A stretch of 64,000 nt of DNA from Prodigiosinella confusarubida (lineage in GTDB: Bacteria > Pseudomonadota > Gammaproteobacteria > Enterobacterales > Enterobacteriaceae): contig NZ_CP025085.1 of assembly GCF_002847015.1 (NCBI RefSeq), positions 1,488,001 to 1,552,000 on the forward strand, given 5' to 3'. Each line of letters starts with the position of its first letter. Position 1 is the stretch's first letter. Under the pieces are notes generated by a model. It was not told where the DNA came from. It did not search any database and saw nothing but the letters and a program-made list of their open reading frames with translations. Shown in pieces: positions 8,606-16,699 of the stretch. The translations under genes were made by a program, and so were the position numbers.

Positions 8606-8817
8606 GGAAATTCACCTGTTTAGGTTTATCGCTAAGATCCCTCATTCTAACACAAGGGGCGTCGGATAGCCGTGACCATCCCCAGATTTGCTGCTGTACT
8701 GGTAAGTTAAACCGCCGGAATTCGCCGCGCTATCCGTGTGGCTGGAAATGGTATCCCAGGTTTTCCTTAATGGTTGGCTTCCAGCAGATCGTCGGTTTGT
8801 TGCCATTATTTACTCTC

Positions 8818-8830
8818 TTGGTATGCCAAA
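8818..8830. promoter_or_regulatory. Operator copy 1 (TTGGTATGCCAAA)
   Basis: Near-palindromic TTGGTATGCCAA, closely resembling FadR-subfamily GntR operators such as ExuR/UxuR (TTGGTATACCAA). The identical sequence recurs 95 bp downstream. The likely binder is the GntR/FCD regulator at the end of this operon. Confidence 0.6.
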
Positions 8831-8847
8831 ATTAACGTAACTCATGG

Positions 8848-8863
8848 TATTGGAATTCCAATA
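8848..8863. promoter_or_regulatory. Perfect 16-bp palindrome TATTGGAATTCCAATA
   Basis: Exact self-complementary 16-mer midway between the two TTGGTATGCCAAA sites. It keeps the TTGG/CCAA half-sites but with a different centre, so it may be a third, variant site or the LacI-type operator. Confidence 0.45.
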
Positions 8864-8911
8864 TTGGCTTGTGAGAACAATGTCACAGAAAAATTATTCA
8901 TTTGTTTTATT

Positions 8912-8925
8912 TTTGGTATGCCAAA
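8912..8925. promoter_or_regulatory. Operator copy 2 (TTTGGTATGCCAAA)
   Basis: Second copy of the near-palindrome, 95 bp (about nine helical turns) from the first and about 100 bp before the EIIC start. The spacing places both on the same DNA face, as expected for looping or cooperative binding. Confidence 0.6.
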
Positions 8926-9025
8926 CGCAAAGGCGCGAACCTGTAGTCCACTCTCTGCGCGTAACGGCCATCTGTGGGGCAATCAAACCCGCGATATAAC
9001 AATATGATGATCAAGAGGTGGTGTT

Positions 9026-10366
9026 ATGTCATTTAAGGACCAACTGATCGATTCTTTAGGATCCTTTGCCAATCAGTTCAATAGCCTGCGATATATCATG
9101 GCCATTAAGGCGTCGTTTATTACTTTAATGCCGGTGATCATTGTTGGTGCTTTTTCGGTGTTGATCTCCAACATGGTGCTCGATCCCAGAAACGGATTGG
9201 CCAGCTTTGCTATGTTTTCGTTTTTGGCGCCGTTAAAGCCGATTATGAGTGGGATCAATTACGCGACACTGAGTTTTCTCACCATTGGTGCGGCGTTCCT
9301 GATCGGTATCGAACTGGGGCGCATCAATGGCTCCCGTAGTCTGTTCCCCGGACTGCTGGCAGTGATCTGCCTTGTCTCTATCACGCCGACCACTATTGAC
9401 ATGGTGGTCAATGGTCAGACGATAGCGGTGAAAGATGTGCTGGCCAAGCAGTTCTCTGATACAAAAAGCCTCTTTCTCGGGATGTTTATTGCCATTCTTT
9501 CTGTGGAAATCTATTCAAAGCTGGAGAAAGTGGACTGGCTGAAGATTAAAATGCCGGACAGTGTTCCACCTAATGTTTCTGCCTCTTTTTCCGCCTTGTT
9601 CCCGGCCATTATCACCGTGACAGTGATCGCCACATTTGGTTTTGTGTTCCATGCTGTTACGGGGATGTACCTGTATGACGCCATTTATAAGGTGGTACAG
9701 CAACCGTTGGAAGCTGTAGTACAAAGCTTGCCAGGTCTGCTGATTCTGATGTTTGTGGCGCAGATGTTCTGGGTTATCGGCATTCATGGTAACCAGATGA
9801 TCAAACCGATTCGTGAACCGCTGTTGTTGGGGGCTATTGCGGTCAACATGACCGCATTCGAACAGGGGAAGGAAATTCCCAATATCATTACCATGCCATT
9901 CTGGGATGTGTATATGAGTATCGGTGGCTCCGGGTTGACCATCGGCCTGCTGCTGGCGGTCATGATGGCTTCTAAACGCAGAGAGATGAAAGAGATCGCC
10001 AAGATTTCGTTTGGGCCCTGTGTGTTCAATATTAACGAGCCGGTGATATTTGGTATGCCGATCATGCTTAACCCGATTCTGGCTATTCCTTTTATTATTA
10101 CACCGTTAGTGACCGGCACTATTGGTTACTTTGCCACGAGTATGGGGTTTGCCGGTAAGGCGGTGGTAATGGTGCCCTGGACTACGCCACCGGTCATCAA
10201 TGCCTGGTTGTCTACCGCCGGTTCAATGGGAGCGGTTGCCACTCAGATGGTCTGTATCGTGGTTGCCACGCTGATCTATCTACCGTTTGTCAAAGTGGCC
10301 TCACGGCGTGCGGAATTGGCACAGATAGAGGCTGAAGCCGCAGAGATGAATCCGGCAAAAAATTAA
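9026..10366 (+). CDS. PTS lactose/cellobiose-family EIIC permease
   Basis: 446-residue membrane permease of the Lac/cellobiose PTS family (CelB/ChbC type). About ten hydrophobic segments are visible. The family signature FNINEPVIFGMPIMLNP (around 330-346) contains the Asn-Glu-Pro that contacts sugar, and another conserved loop is WVIGIHGNQMIKP. The substrate is probably cellobiose or an aryl beta-glucoside, judged from the GH1 enzyme next door. AGAGGTGG precedes the ATG. First gene of an operon EIIC - GH1 - EIIB - GntR regulator. No EIIA is encoded here, so phosphate must come from an EIIA elsewhere in the genome. Confidence 0.9.
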   Translation: MSFKDQLIDSLGSFANQFNSLRYIMAIKASFITLMPVIIVGAFSVLISNMVLDPRNGLASFAMFSFLAPLKPIMSGINYATLSFLTIGAAFLIGIELGRINGSRSLFPGLLAVICLVSITPTTIDMVVNGQTIAVKDVLAKQFSDTKSLFLGMFIAILSVEIYSKLEKVDWLKIKMPDSVPPNVSASFSALFPAIITVTVIATFGFVFHAVTGMYLYDAIYKVVQQPLEAVVQSLPGLLILMFVAQMFWVIGIHGNQMIKPIREPLLLGAIAVNMTAFEQGKEIPNIITMPFWDVYMSIGGSGLTIGLLLAVMMASKRREMKEIAKISFGPCVFNINEPVIFGMPIMLNPILAIPFIITPLVTGTIGYFATSMGFAGKAVVMVPWTTPPVINAWLSTAGSMGAVATQMVCIVVATLIYLPFVKVASRRAELAQIEAEAAEMNPAKN

Positions 10367-10381
10367 ACAAGAGAGGGTGTA

Positions 10382-11818
10382 ATGAGTAAGGTATCTGTCA
10401 CCATTCCGTCTGATTTTATTCTGGGTGCTGCCGCATCTGCTTGGCAAACTGAAGGCTGGGGTGGCAAGAAGGACGGCCAGGATTCTTATCTGGACTTATG
10501 GTACAAGCGGGATCGTCAGGTATGGCATGACGGTTATGGCCCGGCGCAAGCCACAGATTTCTACCATCGTTATCGTGAAGATGTGGCTTTAATGAAGCAG
10601 GTGGGGTTGACGCATTACCGTACTTCCATCAACTGGTCACGCTTCATGCTGGATTATGAAAACGGCATTGTTGACGAAGAGTACGCTACTTATATCGATA
10701 ACCTGCTGGATGAGATGCTTCAGCAGGGCATCGAGCCAATGTTGTGCCTGGAGCACTATGAACTTCCCGCCTATCTATTTGAAAAATATCAGGGTTGGTC
10801 GTCTAAACACGTGGTGGAGCGGTACGTTCTTTATGCGCAAGCCGTGTTTGCCCGCTATGCCGGTAAAGTCAAACGCTGGTTTACTTTTAACGAACCGATC
10901 GTCGTCCAGACCCGCATCTATCTGGATGCGCTGCGTTACCCCTATGAGCAAAACACCCACACCTGGATGCAGTGGAATCACCATAAAAACCTGGCAACGG
11001 CTAAAGTAGTGCAGTTGTTCCGCCAGAAGGGCTACCACCAACAAGGCGGCAGTATTGGCGTAATTCTTAATCCGGAAGTGACTTATCCGCGCTCCAGTGC
11101 GGCACATGATGTGGAGGCTGCGCGTCTCTACGATTTGTTTTACAACCGGGTGTTTCTGGACCCGGCTCTGAAGGGGGAATATTCGCCGGAGCTGATGGAT
11201 CTGCTGGAAAAACATCAAATTCAGTGGGATTACACCACCGAAGAGTTGTCGATTATTCGTGACAACACTGTGGATGAAGTGGGCATTAATCTGTATTACC
11301 CGCACCGGGTGAAAGCCCCCAGCCGGGAGTGGAATAAAAATACGCCATTCCACCCGGCTTACTACTATGAGCCTTTTGAACTACCGGGCCGTCGTATGAA
11401 TAAATCACGCGGTTGGGAAATCAATCCCAGAATTATTTATGACATGGCGATGCGGCTGAAGAGCGAGTACGGCAATATCCCCTGGTTCGTGGCGGAAAAT
11501 GGTATGGGTATTGAAAATGAAGGGCAGTTCAAAGACAGCTCTGGTGTGGTACAGGATGATTACCGCATTGCCTTTATTGCTGAACATCTATATTGGGCAC
11601 TTAAGGCGCGGGAAGCAGGGGCAGATTGTCGCGGCTACATGTTGTGGGCCTTTACTGATAATGTATCGCCAATGAATGCGTTCAAAAACCGGTATGGGTT
11701 GATAGAGATCGATCTGGATCAAGATCGGCAGCGGAGACCCAAAAAATCGGCTGGCTGGTTCAGGCAAGTGCGTGACTCGCGGGTGTTGGAGGTAACGTTG
11801 GATGATGAAGACAAATAG
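10382..11818 (+). CDS. GH1 (6-phospho-)beta-glucosidase
   Basis: 478-residue glycoside hydrolase family 1 TIM barrel, cytosolic (no signal peptide). Acid/base Glu171 lies in TFNEP, nucleophile Glu372 in FVAENGMG, and the substrate-binding Q22 in AWQTEG. Near the C-terminus, S429 and K435 before RYG sit where 6-phospho enzymes grip the sugar phosphate, but the later KKSAGWF lacks the usual phospho-type Tyr and looks more like unphosphorylated-substrate enzymes. PTS import predicts a 6-phospho substrate. It starts 15 nt after EIIC with a GAGAGGG ribosome site, so it is translated from the same mRNA. Confidence 0.9.
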   Translation: MSKVSVTIPSDFILGAAASAWQTEGWGGKKDGQDSYLDLWYKRDRQVWHDGYGPAQATDFYHRYREDVALMKQVGLTHYRTSINWSRFMLDYENGIVDEEYATYIDNLLDEMLQQGIEPMLCLEHYELPAYLFEKYQGWSSKHVVERYVLYAQAVFARYAGKVKRWFTFNEPIVVQTRIYLDALRYPYEQNTHTWMQWNHHKNLATAKVVQLFRQKGYHQQGGSIGVILNPEVTYPRSSAAHDVEAARLYDLFYNRVFLDPALKGEYSPELMDLLEKHQIQWDYTTEELSIIRDNTVDEVGINLYYPHRVKAPSREWNKNTPFHPAYYYEPFELPGRRMNKSRGWEINPRIIYDMAMRLKSEYGNIPWFVAENGMGIENEGQFKDSSGVVQDDYRIAFIAEHLYWALKAREAGADCRGYMLWAFTDNVSPMNAFKNRYGLIEIDLDQDRQRRPKKSAGWFRQVRDSRVLEVTLDDEDK

Positions 11819-11830
11819 TGGGGAACAATT

Positions 11831-12148
11831 ATGAAACGTATTGTGCTGGCCTGTTCCGCGGGGATGTCGACGTCGCTGGTGGTGACCAAGATGGAGAAAG
11901 AGGTGGTTGCCCGTGGACTGGAATATAAAATTTACGCTATTCCTGAACAAAATCTGCGGGATGAATTGCAAGAATACAGCAATGATATTGTGGTGGTATT
12001 ACTGGGGCCGCAAGTGCGCTTTAAGCTCAATGAGAACAAAAAACTGACCGATGAGTATCATATTCCCATCGCGGTGATTGACTCGGTTGCTTATGGCACC
12101 TTAAACGGTGCAAAAGTGCTCGATCAGGCGCTGAGTTTGGTAAACTGA
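11831..12148 (+). CDS. PTS lactose/cellobiose-family EIIB
   Basis: 105-residue cytosolic phosphotransfer protein. The phosphorylated Cys8 sits in the typical P-loop-like start VLACSAGMSTS, followed by a four-strand Rossmann-like fold with VVVLLGPQVRF and a final helix. It takes phosphate from EIIA~P and passes it to the sugar in EIIC. Thirteen bases after the GH1 stop with GGGGAAC upstream, it belongs to the operon. Length is typical of the family (~100). Confidence 0.93.
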   Translation: MKRIVLACSAGMSTSLVVTKMEKEVVARGLEYKIYAIPEQNLRDELQEYSNDIVVVLLGPQVRFKLNENKKLTDEYHIPIAVIDSVAYGTLNGAKVLDQALSLVN

Positions 12149-12267
12149 CCCGATTGTTGCTGTAAGACGCAGACCGGTGGTGAATATCCTGGTCCGCGTT
12201 TGTGTATCTGGCCTTGCATTGCCGGGGCAACAGCGGTGTTTAATTCTCTGCCGTTTAGGGTGAAAGC

Positions 12268-13035
12268 GTGACAAAGGTCGTAGTTCTGCAAGAAAGAAAG
12301 CAGTACCAGGAAATCGGTGGTGATCTGAGAGAGAAGATCCGGCAGGGAAAATACCCCATTGGGTCACGTCTTCCTCCTGAGCGAAATATCGCGGAAACCT
12401 ATGGCGTCAGTCGTACCATTGTGCGTGAAGCGCTGCTGATGCTGGAACTGGAAGGCACCGTGGATATCCGCCAGGGGTCTGGCGTCTATGTGCTGTGTAT
12501 TCCATCTGACGAAGACGCGTCCTCTGGTGTGCAGAACCGTATTGGGGCGTTTGAAATGCTGCAAGCGCGTCAGCTACTGGAAAGTAATATTGCGGCATTT
12601 GCCGCTCGTATGGCAACCCGGGCGGATATCGAAAACCTGCGGCATACGCTGGAGCAGGAGCAGGCGGCCGTCGCCAAAAACGATTACTGTAGCGATTTTG
12701 ATAAAATGTTCCATTTGCAAATCGCCGGGGCCACCCAAAATCAGATGTTGCTGGAAACAGTGAGCAATATTTGGTCGTGCCGTGATGAGAGTCCTATCTG
12801 GCAGCAACTGTATATTCATGTTGGCACACAGGGATATCGTCTGAAATGGCTGGCGGATCATCAACTCATTCTTGCGGCGTTGCGTCGCCGTGACGTGACC
12901 GGCGCTTATCAGACCATGTGGCAGCACCTGGAAAATGTCAAAAAAACCTTAATGGAGATTTCAGACGCTGATGCCCCAGAATTTGATGGCTATTTGTTTG
13001 ATTCTGTTCCTATTTTTCAAGGTAAATTAGTGTAG
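12268..13035 (+). CDS. GntR-family (FadR subfamily) transcriptional regulator
   Basis: 255 residues. The N-terminal winged helix (EIGGDLREKIRQGKYPIGSRLPPERNIAETYGVSRTIVREALLMLE in pattern) spans about 12-70, followed by the helical FCD effector domain with its His/Asp metal-ligand pattern (QARQLLESNIAA, DFDKMFHLQIA, HQLILAALRRRD). It resembles ExuR/UxuR/FadR-class regulators, whose operators look like the TTGGTATGCCAA pair upstream of EIIC, so autoregulated control of this operon is likely. Starts at GTG with AGGG upstream, 119 bp after EIIB. Ligand unknown; a sugar acid or sugar phosphate is a guess. Confidence 0.87.
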   Translation: MTKVVVLQERKQYQEIGGDLREKIRQGKYPIGSRLPPERNIAETYGVSRTIVREALLMLELEGTVDIRQGSGVYVLCIPSDEDASSGVQNRIGAFEMLQARQLLESNIAAFAARMATRADIENLRHTLEQEQAAVAKNDYCSDFDKMFHLQIAGATQNQMLLETVSNIWSCRDESPIWQQLYIHVGTQGYRLKWLADHQLILAALRRRDVTGAYQTMWQHLENVKKTLMEISDADAPEFDGYLFDSVPIFQGKLV

Positions 13036-13110
13036 GGCATGGCGCAGATTGTTTCTTCGCGGATGATCCAAATAGATCAGTACGGTTTACACCATCAGGC
13101 TATGACTTCA

Positions 13111-14136
13111 TTAGGGGTTTGCTATTTTTTTAGCCACTGTCAGGTTGTTTACCGAATGACGGCGGATAAGCGTAGGGTGGAACAGGTTGATCACGTTGGG
13201 TAACGGCGTGTTATTGGCCAACGCTAATGCCATTTGGGCCGCCTGCGTCGCCATGGTGGTAATCGGGTAACGGATGGTGGTAAGCCGGGGACGTAAATAA
13301 CGCGACAGCAGGACATCATCAAAGCCTATCAGCGAAATATCCTGGGGTACGTCAATGCTGTTATCGCTCAGCACTGATAGTGCGCCAGCCGCCATCGGGT
13401 CGTTATAGCAGGTCACGGCAGTGATGGGTTTACCACGTACCAGCAGTTCCGTCATCGTCTGTTCACCACCGGTTTCATCAGGTTCTCCGTAGGCAACCAA
13501 CTGCTCATCGAATGGAATACTGTTTTCTGCCAGCGCGTCTTTATACCCCAGCAAACGGTCAGCCGCGTCAGAAATCGGGTGATTGGAACAAAGCAGGCCA
13601 ATCTGGCGGTGTCCTTGCTGAATCAGATGGCGGGTAGCGAGCCAGGCACCGTAGCGGTCATCCAGCGCCACGCAACGGGATTCAAATCCGGGCAGAATGC
13701 GGTTAATCAACACCATTCCGGGAATTTGCTGCATCAATTGCACCAGTTCTTCATCCGGCAGCATTTTGGCATGGACCACCAACGCCGCACAGCGGTGACG
13801 AATCAGTTGCTCAATGGCCTGGCGCTCCTTCTGGGCAATATGATAGCCGTTACCAATCAGCAGAAAGTTTCCAGTACGGTAGGCTTCCTGTTCTACGGCT
13901 TTCACCATGCTGCCGAAGAAGGGGTCGGAAACGTCAGACACGACCAGCCCTAGTGTTTCCGTGGATTGCTGGGCCAGCGCACGGGCGTTGGCATTCGGAT
14001 GGTATTGTAACTGCTGCATGGCATCGAATACTGCGCTACGAGCCTGCTCACTGGCTTTCGGCGAGTGATTGATGACACGCGACACCGTAGCTACTGATAC
14101 GCCTGCCAGTTTGGCAACATCCTTAATCGTAGCCAT
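13111..14136 (-). CDS. galR: Galactose operon repressor GalR
   Basis: 341-residue LacI-family repressor, nearly colinear with E. coli GalR: HTH MATIKDVAKLAGVSVATVSR, hinge HPNANARALAQQ, SDVSDPFFGSMVKAVEQEAY, CAALVVHAKM, RCVALDDRYGAWLATRHLIQQGH and C-terminal IGFDDVLLSRYLRPRLTTIRYP. It binds operators of gal and mgl genes and is released by galactose. Position agrees: in E. coli galR lies beside the Omr sRNAs and aas, and here it is divergent from an Omr-like sRNA and aas. An AT-rich palindrome ATAAA-gcg-TTTAT about 45 bp upstream is a possible autoregulatory site. It converges with the GntR gene across 75 bp. Confidence 0.95.
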   Translation of the reverse strand: MATIKDVAKLAGVSVATVSRVINHSPKASEQARSAVFDAMQQLQYHPNANARALAQQSTETLGLVVSDVSDPFFGSMVKAVEQEAYRTGNFLLIGNGYHIAQKERQAIEQLIRHRCAALVVHAKMLPDEELVQLMQQIPGMVLINRILPGFESRCVALDDRYGAWLATRHLIQQGHRQIGLLCSNHPISDAADRLLGYKDALAENSIPFDEQLVAYGEPDETGGEQTMTELLVRGKPITAVTCYNDPMAAGALSVLSDNSIDVPQDISLIGFDDVLLSRYLRPRLTTIRYPITTMATQAAQMALALANNTPLPNVINLFHPTLIRRHSVNNLTVAKKIANP

Positions 14137-14181
14137 TATGTCTTCCCGGGTTATCTCTGTGTTAGGGTTGAACGAACCTGA

Positions 14182-14194
14182 ATAAAGCGTTTAT
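14182..14194. promoter_or_regulatory. Possible GalR/GalS-type operator upstream of galR
   Basis: Perfect 13-bp inverted repeat ATAAAgcgTTTAT with a central CG, as in the GalR consensus (GTGKAANCGNTTNCAC), but with imperfect outer bases. Distance from the galR start (46-58 bp) suits an autorepression site. Confidence 0.35.
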
Positions 14195-14428
14195 GACGTT
14201 GTGCCGCTCTGTGCAGTGTCACGAAAAAAATCCGTTACTGCAAGGGGTTGGGATCGCAACTTCAGTAAGTATCCTGCCACTGTCATGGTAAATCAGGCCG
14301 TAGATTATCCGGCGTTACAGGTTGGTTATTACATGATTCAGTATAATTTTACAGTTGGTTGCACTTCGAGCAGTTATCTTTCGATTATGCGCTAGTGAAT
14401 TACGATAACTCTCTCTAGAGTAATAAGT

Positions 14429-14520
14429 CCCAGAGGTATTGATGGGTGACAAATCGATGTGTTCATCACATTGGACCATTCAAATTGCACCAACCTACGC
14501 AGATGCGTAGGTTTTTTTTT
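14429..14520 (+). ncRNA. OmrA/OmrB-like small regulatory RNA
   Basis: Starts CCCAGAGGTATTGAT, identical to the conserved 5' end of E. coli OmrA and OmrB that pairs with outer-membrane protein mRNAs, and continues GGGTGA. The 3' end is a perfect 9-bp terminator stem (AACCTACGC-agat-GCGTAGGTT) with nine T residues, again as in Omr RNAs; the centre is unrelated, as expected. About 92 nt. Location between galR and aas is the E. coli location. A weak -10 (TAGAGT) ends 8 nt before the predicted start; no good -35 is seen, which fits an OmpR-activated promoter. Only one copy is present, against two in tandem in E. coli. Confidence 0.92.
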
Positions 14521-14521
14521 G

Positions 14522-16440
14522 GTGCGCCGGGCATGGCGCGCAGCGTCTTGACAGGCGCTATCTGTTGACTGTGGTGGTTAACAGATGACTTGGAGGTGCG
14601 AGTCCTCTACACACCCGGCAAGGGGAAGTGTTAGCTGAACGGCAAGGGTGTTCATCGCGAGGTGAAATCTGAAGGAAGCCGAAAGCAAAATGCTGGCCTG
14701 ACGAACAGGAAGCGATTAAGGCGTTGTAGCAGGGTAAGGTGGCCAATATCACTAAAGCCCAATACTTGCACGGAATGTTGCAACGTAAAGTCGACAGGTA
14801 TAAGCAGGAAGGTCGCGCGAATTACCCCGGGAGGTCTGAACATCTGCCACAGTGCTACTGACATCGGAAGGTGTCGGGATGGATGTTCAGAAGTCAGCCG
14901 AGGCCGTAGTAGTGCTTTTGACCAATAGCATGAAGGGCTGAACATAGTTAACCGTGATTAGGACTCTGGACCTCGATGTTGATTGATGATGCACAAGCGC
15001 AGGCTACTGCTGCCATGAACAGAGGACGCGAACAGAATTCGCCGGTGCTGACTGATGGTGTTGAAATTGACACGGCGGCCAATGGGCGAACGAAAGCGGA
15101 AATGTCGTTAACGATGGACGCAGTGATAAGTCGCAAGAACCTGATGTTGGCGTATCAGCGAGTGGTGGAAAACAAAGGTGCAGCGGGAGTTGATAAGCTC
15201 ACTGTGCAGGAGTTAAAGCCATGGCTGAAACAACACTGGCTCAGTGTCAAAGGCACACTGATAGCAGGCAGCTACCTGCCGCGGGCGATACGCAAAGTGG
15301 ACATCCCGAAACCGAACGGTGACGTGAGAACACTGGGCATACCCACTGTGGTGGACCGGCTTATCCAGCAAGCGATAGCGCAAACATTAAGCCCTTATGT
15401 AGAGCCAAGCTTCTCAAATTCCAGCTACGGCTTCAGACCCAACCGCAATGCGTGGCAAGCGGTGCGCCAAGCACAGCAGTATATTCAAAGTGGCAAACGC
15501 TGGGTTGTGGATATGGACTTGGAGAAATTCTTTGATCGGGTAGACCACGACATTTTGATGTCGAGGTTGGCCCGAACCATCAAAGATAAGCGGTTACTCA
15601 AACTAATCCGCCGTTATCTGGAAGCAGACATGGTGGAAGGAAAAGAGGTGATAAAACGGGATAAAGGCATGCCACAAGGCGGGCCGTTATCGCCGCTGCT
15701 ATCAAATATCCTGCTGGACGAACTGGATAAAGAGCTGGAGCGACGAGGCCACAGCTTCTGCCGCTACGCCGATGACTGCAACATTTATGTCAGCAGCCAA
15801 AAGGCAGGCAAGCATGCACAGAAGGATATCAGCGAGTTCTTAATGAACACCCTGAAATTACAAGTGAATGTACGCAAGAGTGCAGTTGCACGGCCTTGGG
15901 AGCGCAAGTTCCTTGGCTATAGCTTCACATGGCATCAAGAAGCCCGACTGAAAATTGCCCCCGGTAGTATAGACAGGCTGAAAGATAAAATCCGAAGCCT
16001 GACCACGGGAAATGGTTCAAAATCAGTGAGAAAAGCTATCAGTGAACTCACACCAGTGCTGCGTGGTTGGATAAGCTACTTCCGGCTGACACAAGTCAAA
16101 GGCGTGTTGGAAGAGCTGGATGGGTGGATAAGACGCAAACTGCGTTGCCTGTACTGGCGACAATGGAAGCGAACGTTAACCCGAGCCAACATGCTGATGA
16201 AAGGGGGTCTTAGTGAAGTCAGAGGATGGGCGTCGGCGTGTAACCAGCGCGGACCGTGGTGGAATGCGGGAGCCAGCCATATGAATCAGGCGCTAAAGAA
16301 GAAGTGGTTCGAAAGGCTGGGACTGGTATCACTGCTGGACTGCCACCGACAGTTCCAGTGTTAACATGAACCGCCGTATGCGGAACCGCACGTACGGTGG
16401 TGTGAGAGGACGGCGGGAGTGATCCCGCCTCCTACTCGAT
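14522..16440 (+). mobile_element. Group II intron (bacterial class C), retroelement
   Basis: The 5' boundary is set at GTGCG, the group II consensus, one base after the T run of the Omr terminator. The 3' end is set at ...CTACTCGAT. Just before it is a clear domain V (about 16369-16402: ACCGCCGTA pairing with TACGGTGGT through one wobble, containing a CGC triad typical of class C) and a domain VI stem GGCGGGA-gtga-TCCCGCC-type (16411-16430). Between them lies one RT/maturase gene. Class C introns are known to insert just downstream of intrinsic terminators, exactly the position seen. Total length about 1.92 kb. All parts look intact. Confidence 0.88.
14976..16364 (+). CDS. ltrA: Group II intron reverse transcriptase/maturase (class C)
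   Basis: Up to 462 residues. The RT domain shows GAAGVDKLTVQEL, RPLGIPTVVDRLIQQAI-type (RTLGIPTVVDRLIQ), YGFRPNRNAWQAV, DMDLEKFFDRVDHD, MPQGGPLSPLLSNI and the catalytic YADD near residue 264, followed by FLGY and thumb/domain X with LRGWISYFRL. There is no C-terminal HNH endonuclease, as is normal for class C enzymes. The protein splices the intron RNA and reverse-transcribes it during retrohoming. Start is uncertain: a Met at 15015 (MNRGREQN) is an equal alternative, and neither has a good ribosome site. Confidence 0.93.
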   Translation: MLIDDAQAQATAAMNRGREQNSPVLTDGVEIDTAANGRTKAEMSLTMDAVISRKNLMLAYQRVVENKGAAGVDKLTVQELKPWLKQHWLSVKGTLIAGSYLPRAIRKVDIPKPNGDVRTLGIPTVVDRLIQQAIAQTLSPYVEPSFSNSSYGFRPNRNAWQAVRQAQQYIQSGKRWVVDMDLEKFFDRVDHDILMSRLARTIKDKRLLKLIRRYLEADMVEGKEVIKRDKGMPQGGPLSPLLSNILLDELDKELERRGHSFCRYADDCNIYVSSQKAGKHAQKDISEFLMNTLKLQVNVRKSAVARPWERKFLGYSFTWHQEARLKIAPGSIDRLKDKIRSLTTGNGSKSVRKAISELTPVLRGWISYFRLTQVKGVLEELDGWIRRKLRCLYWRQWKRTLTRANMLMKGGLSEVRGWASACNQRGPWWNAGASHMNQALKKKWFERLGLVSLLDCHRQFQC

Positions 16441-16699
16441 CCGGTACTTATTTACATGATAACGGCAAGCAAGCGTAGACCATCAATACTGGCAGATAGA
16501 CGCGCCAAAGTCAGGACAAGCGCAAAGTTGGTTGCGCCGGGTTGGGCGCGTTATTCAGCGCCTTTTCTCTGTTTATTATGGTGACTATCAAGTAGCTGTA
16601 GTATTTTGAGCCGTTCGTTATTTGCCTAATCCATTTTGAACCATCACGTATACGGCAACTCCAATTCAGGTCATGTCGTTTATTACATAAGGAGGTGGG

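Larger units (their letters stand above)
8606..9025. promoter_or_regulatory. Divergent regulatory region of the beta-glucoside PTS operon
   Basis: 420 bp without a credible gene between the LacI-type repressor and EIIC. It holds two identical 13-bp sites (TTGGTATGCCAAA at 8818-8830 and 8913-8925), a perfect 16-bp palindrome between them (8848-8863), and the segment TTGTGAGAACAATGTCACA (8870s), which is CRP-like except that the half-sites are 8 instead of 6 bp apart. The EIIC ribosome site AAGAGGTGG is at its right end. Promoter hexamers were not convincingly identified. Confidence 0.6.

Noticed and set aside
8870..8890. CRP site in the PTS regulatory gap
   Set aside because: TGTGA and TCACA half-sites are present but 8 bp apart instead of 6, so I do not list it as a site.
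14201..14395. 64-codon frame upstream of the Omr sRNA
   Set aside because: No ribosome site or recognisable protein; it lies in the galR/Omr regulatory region.
16545..16566. Terminator between the intron and aas (GGCGC...GCGCC-TTTT)
   Set aside because: The stem is only 5 bp with an 8-nt loop and no gene ends there.
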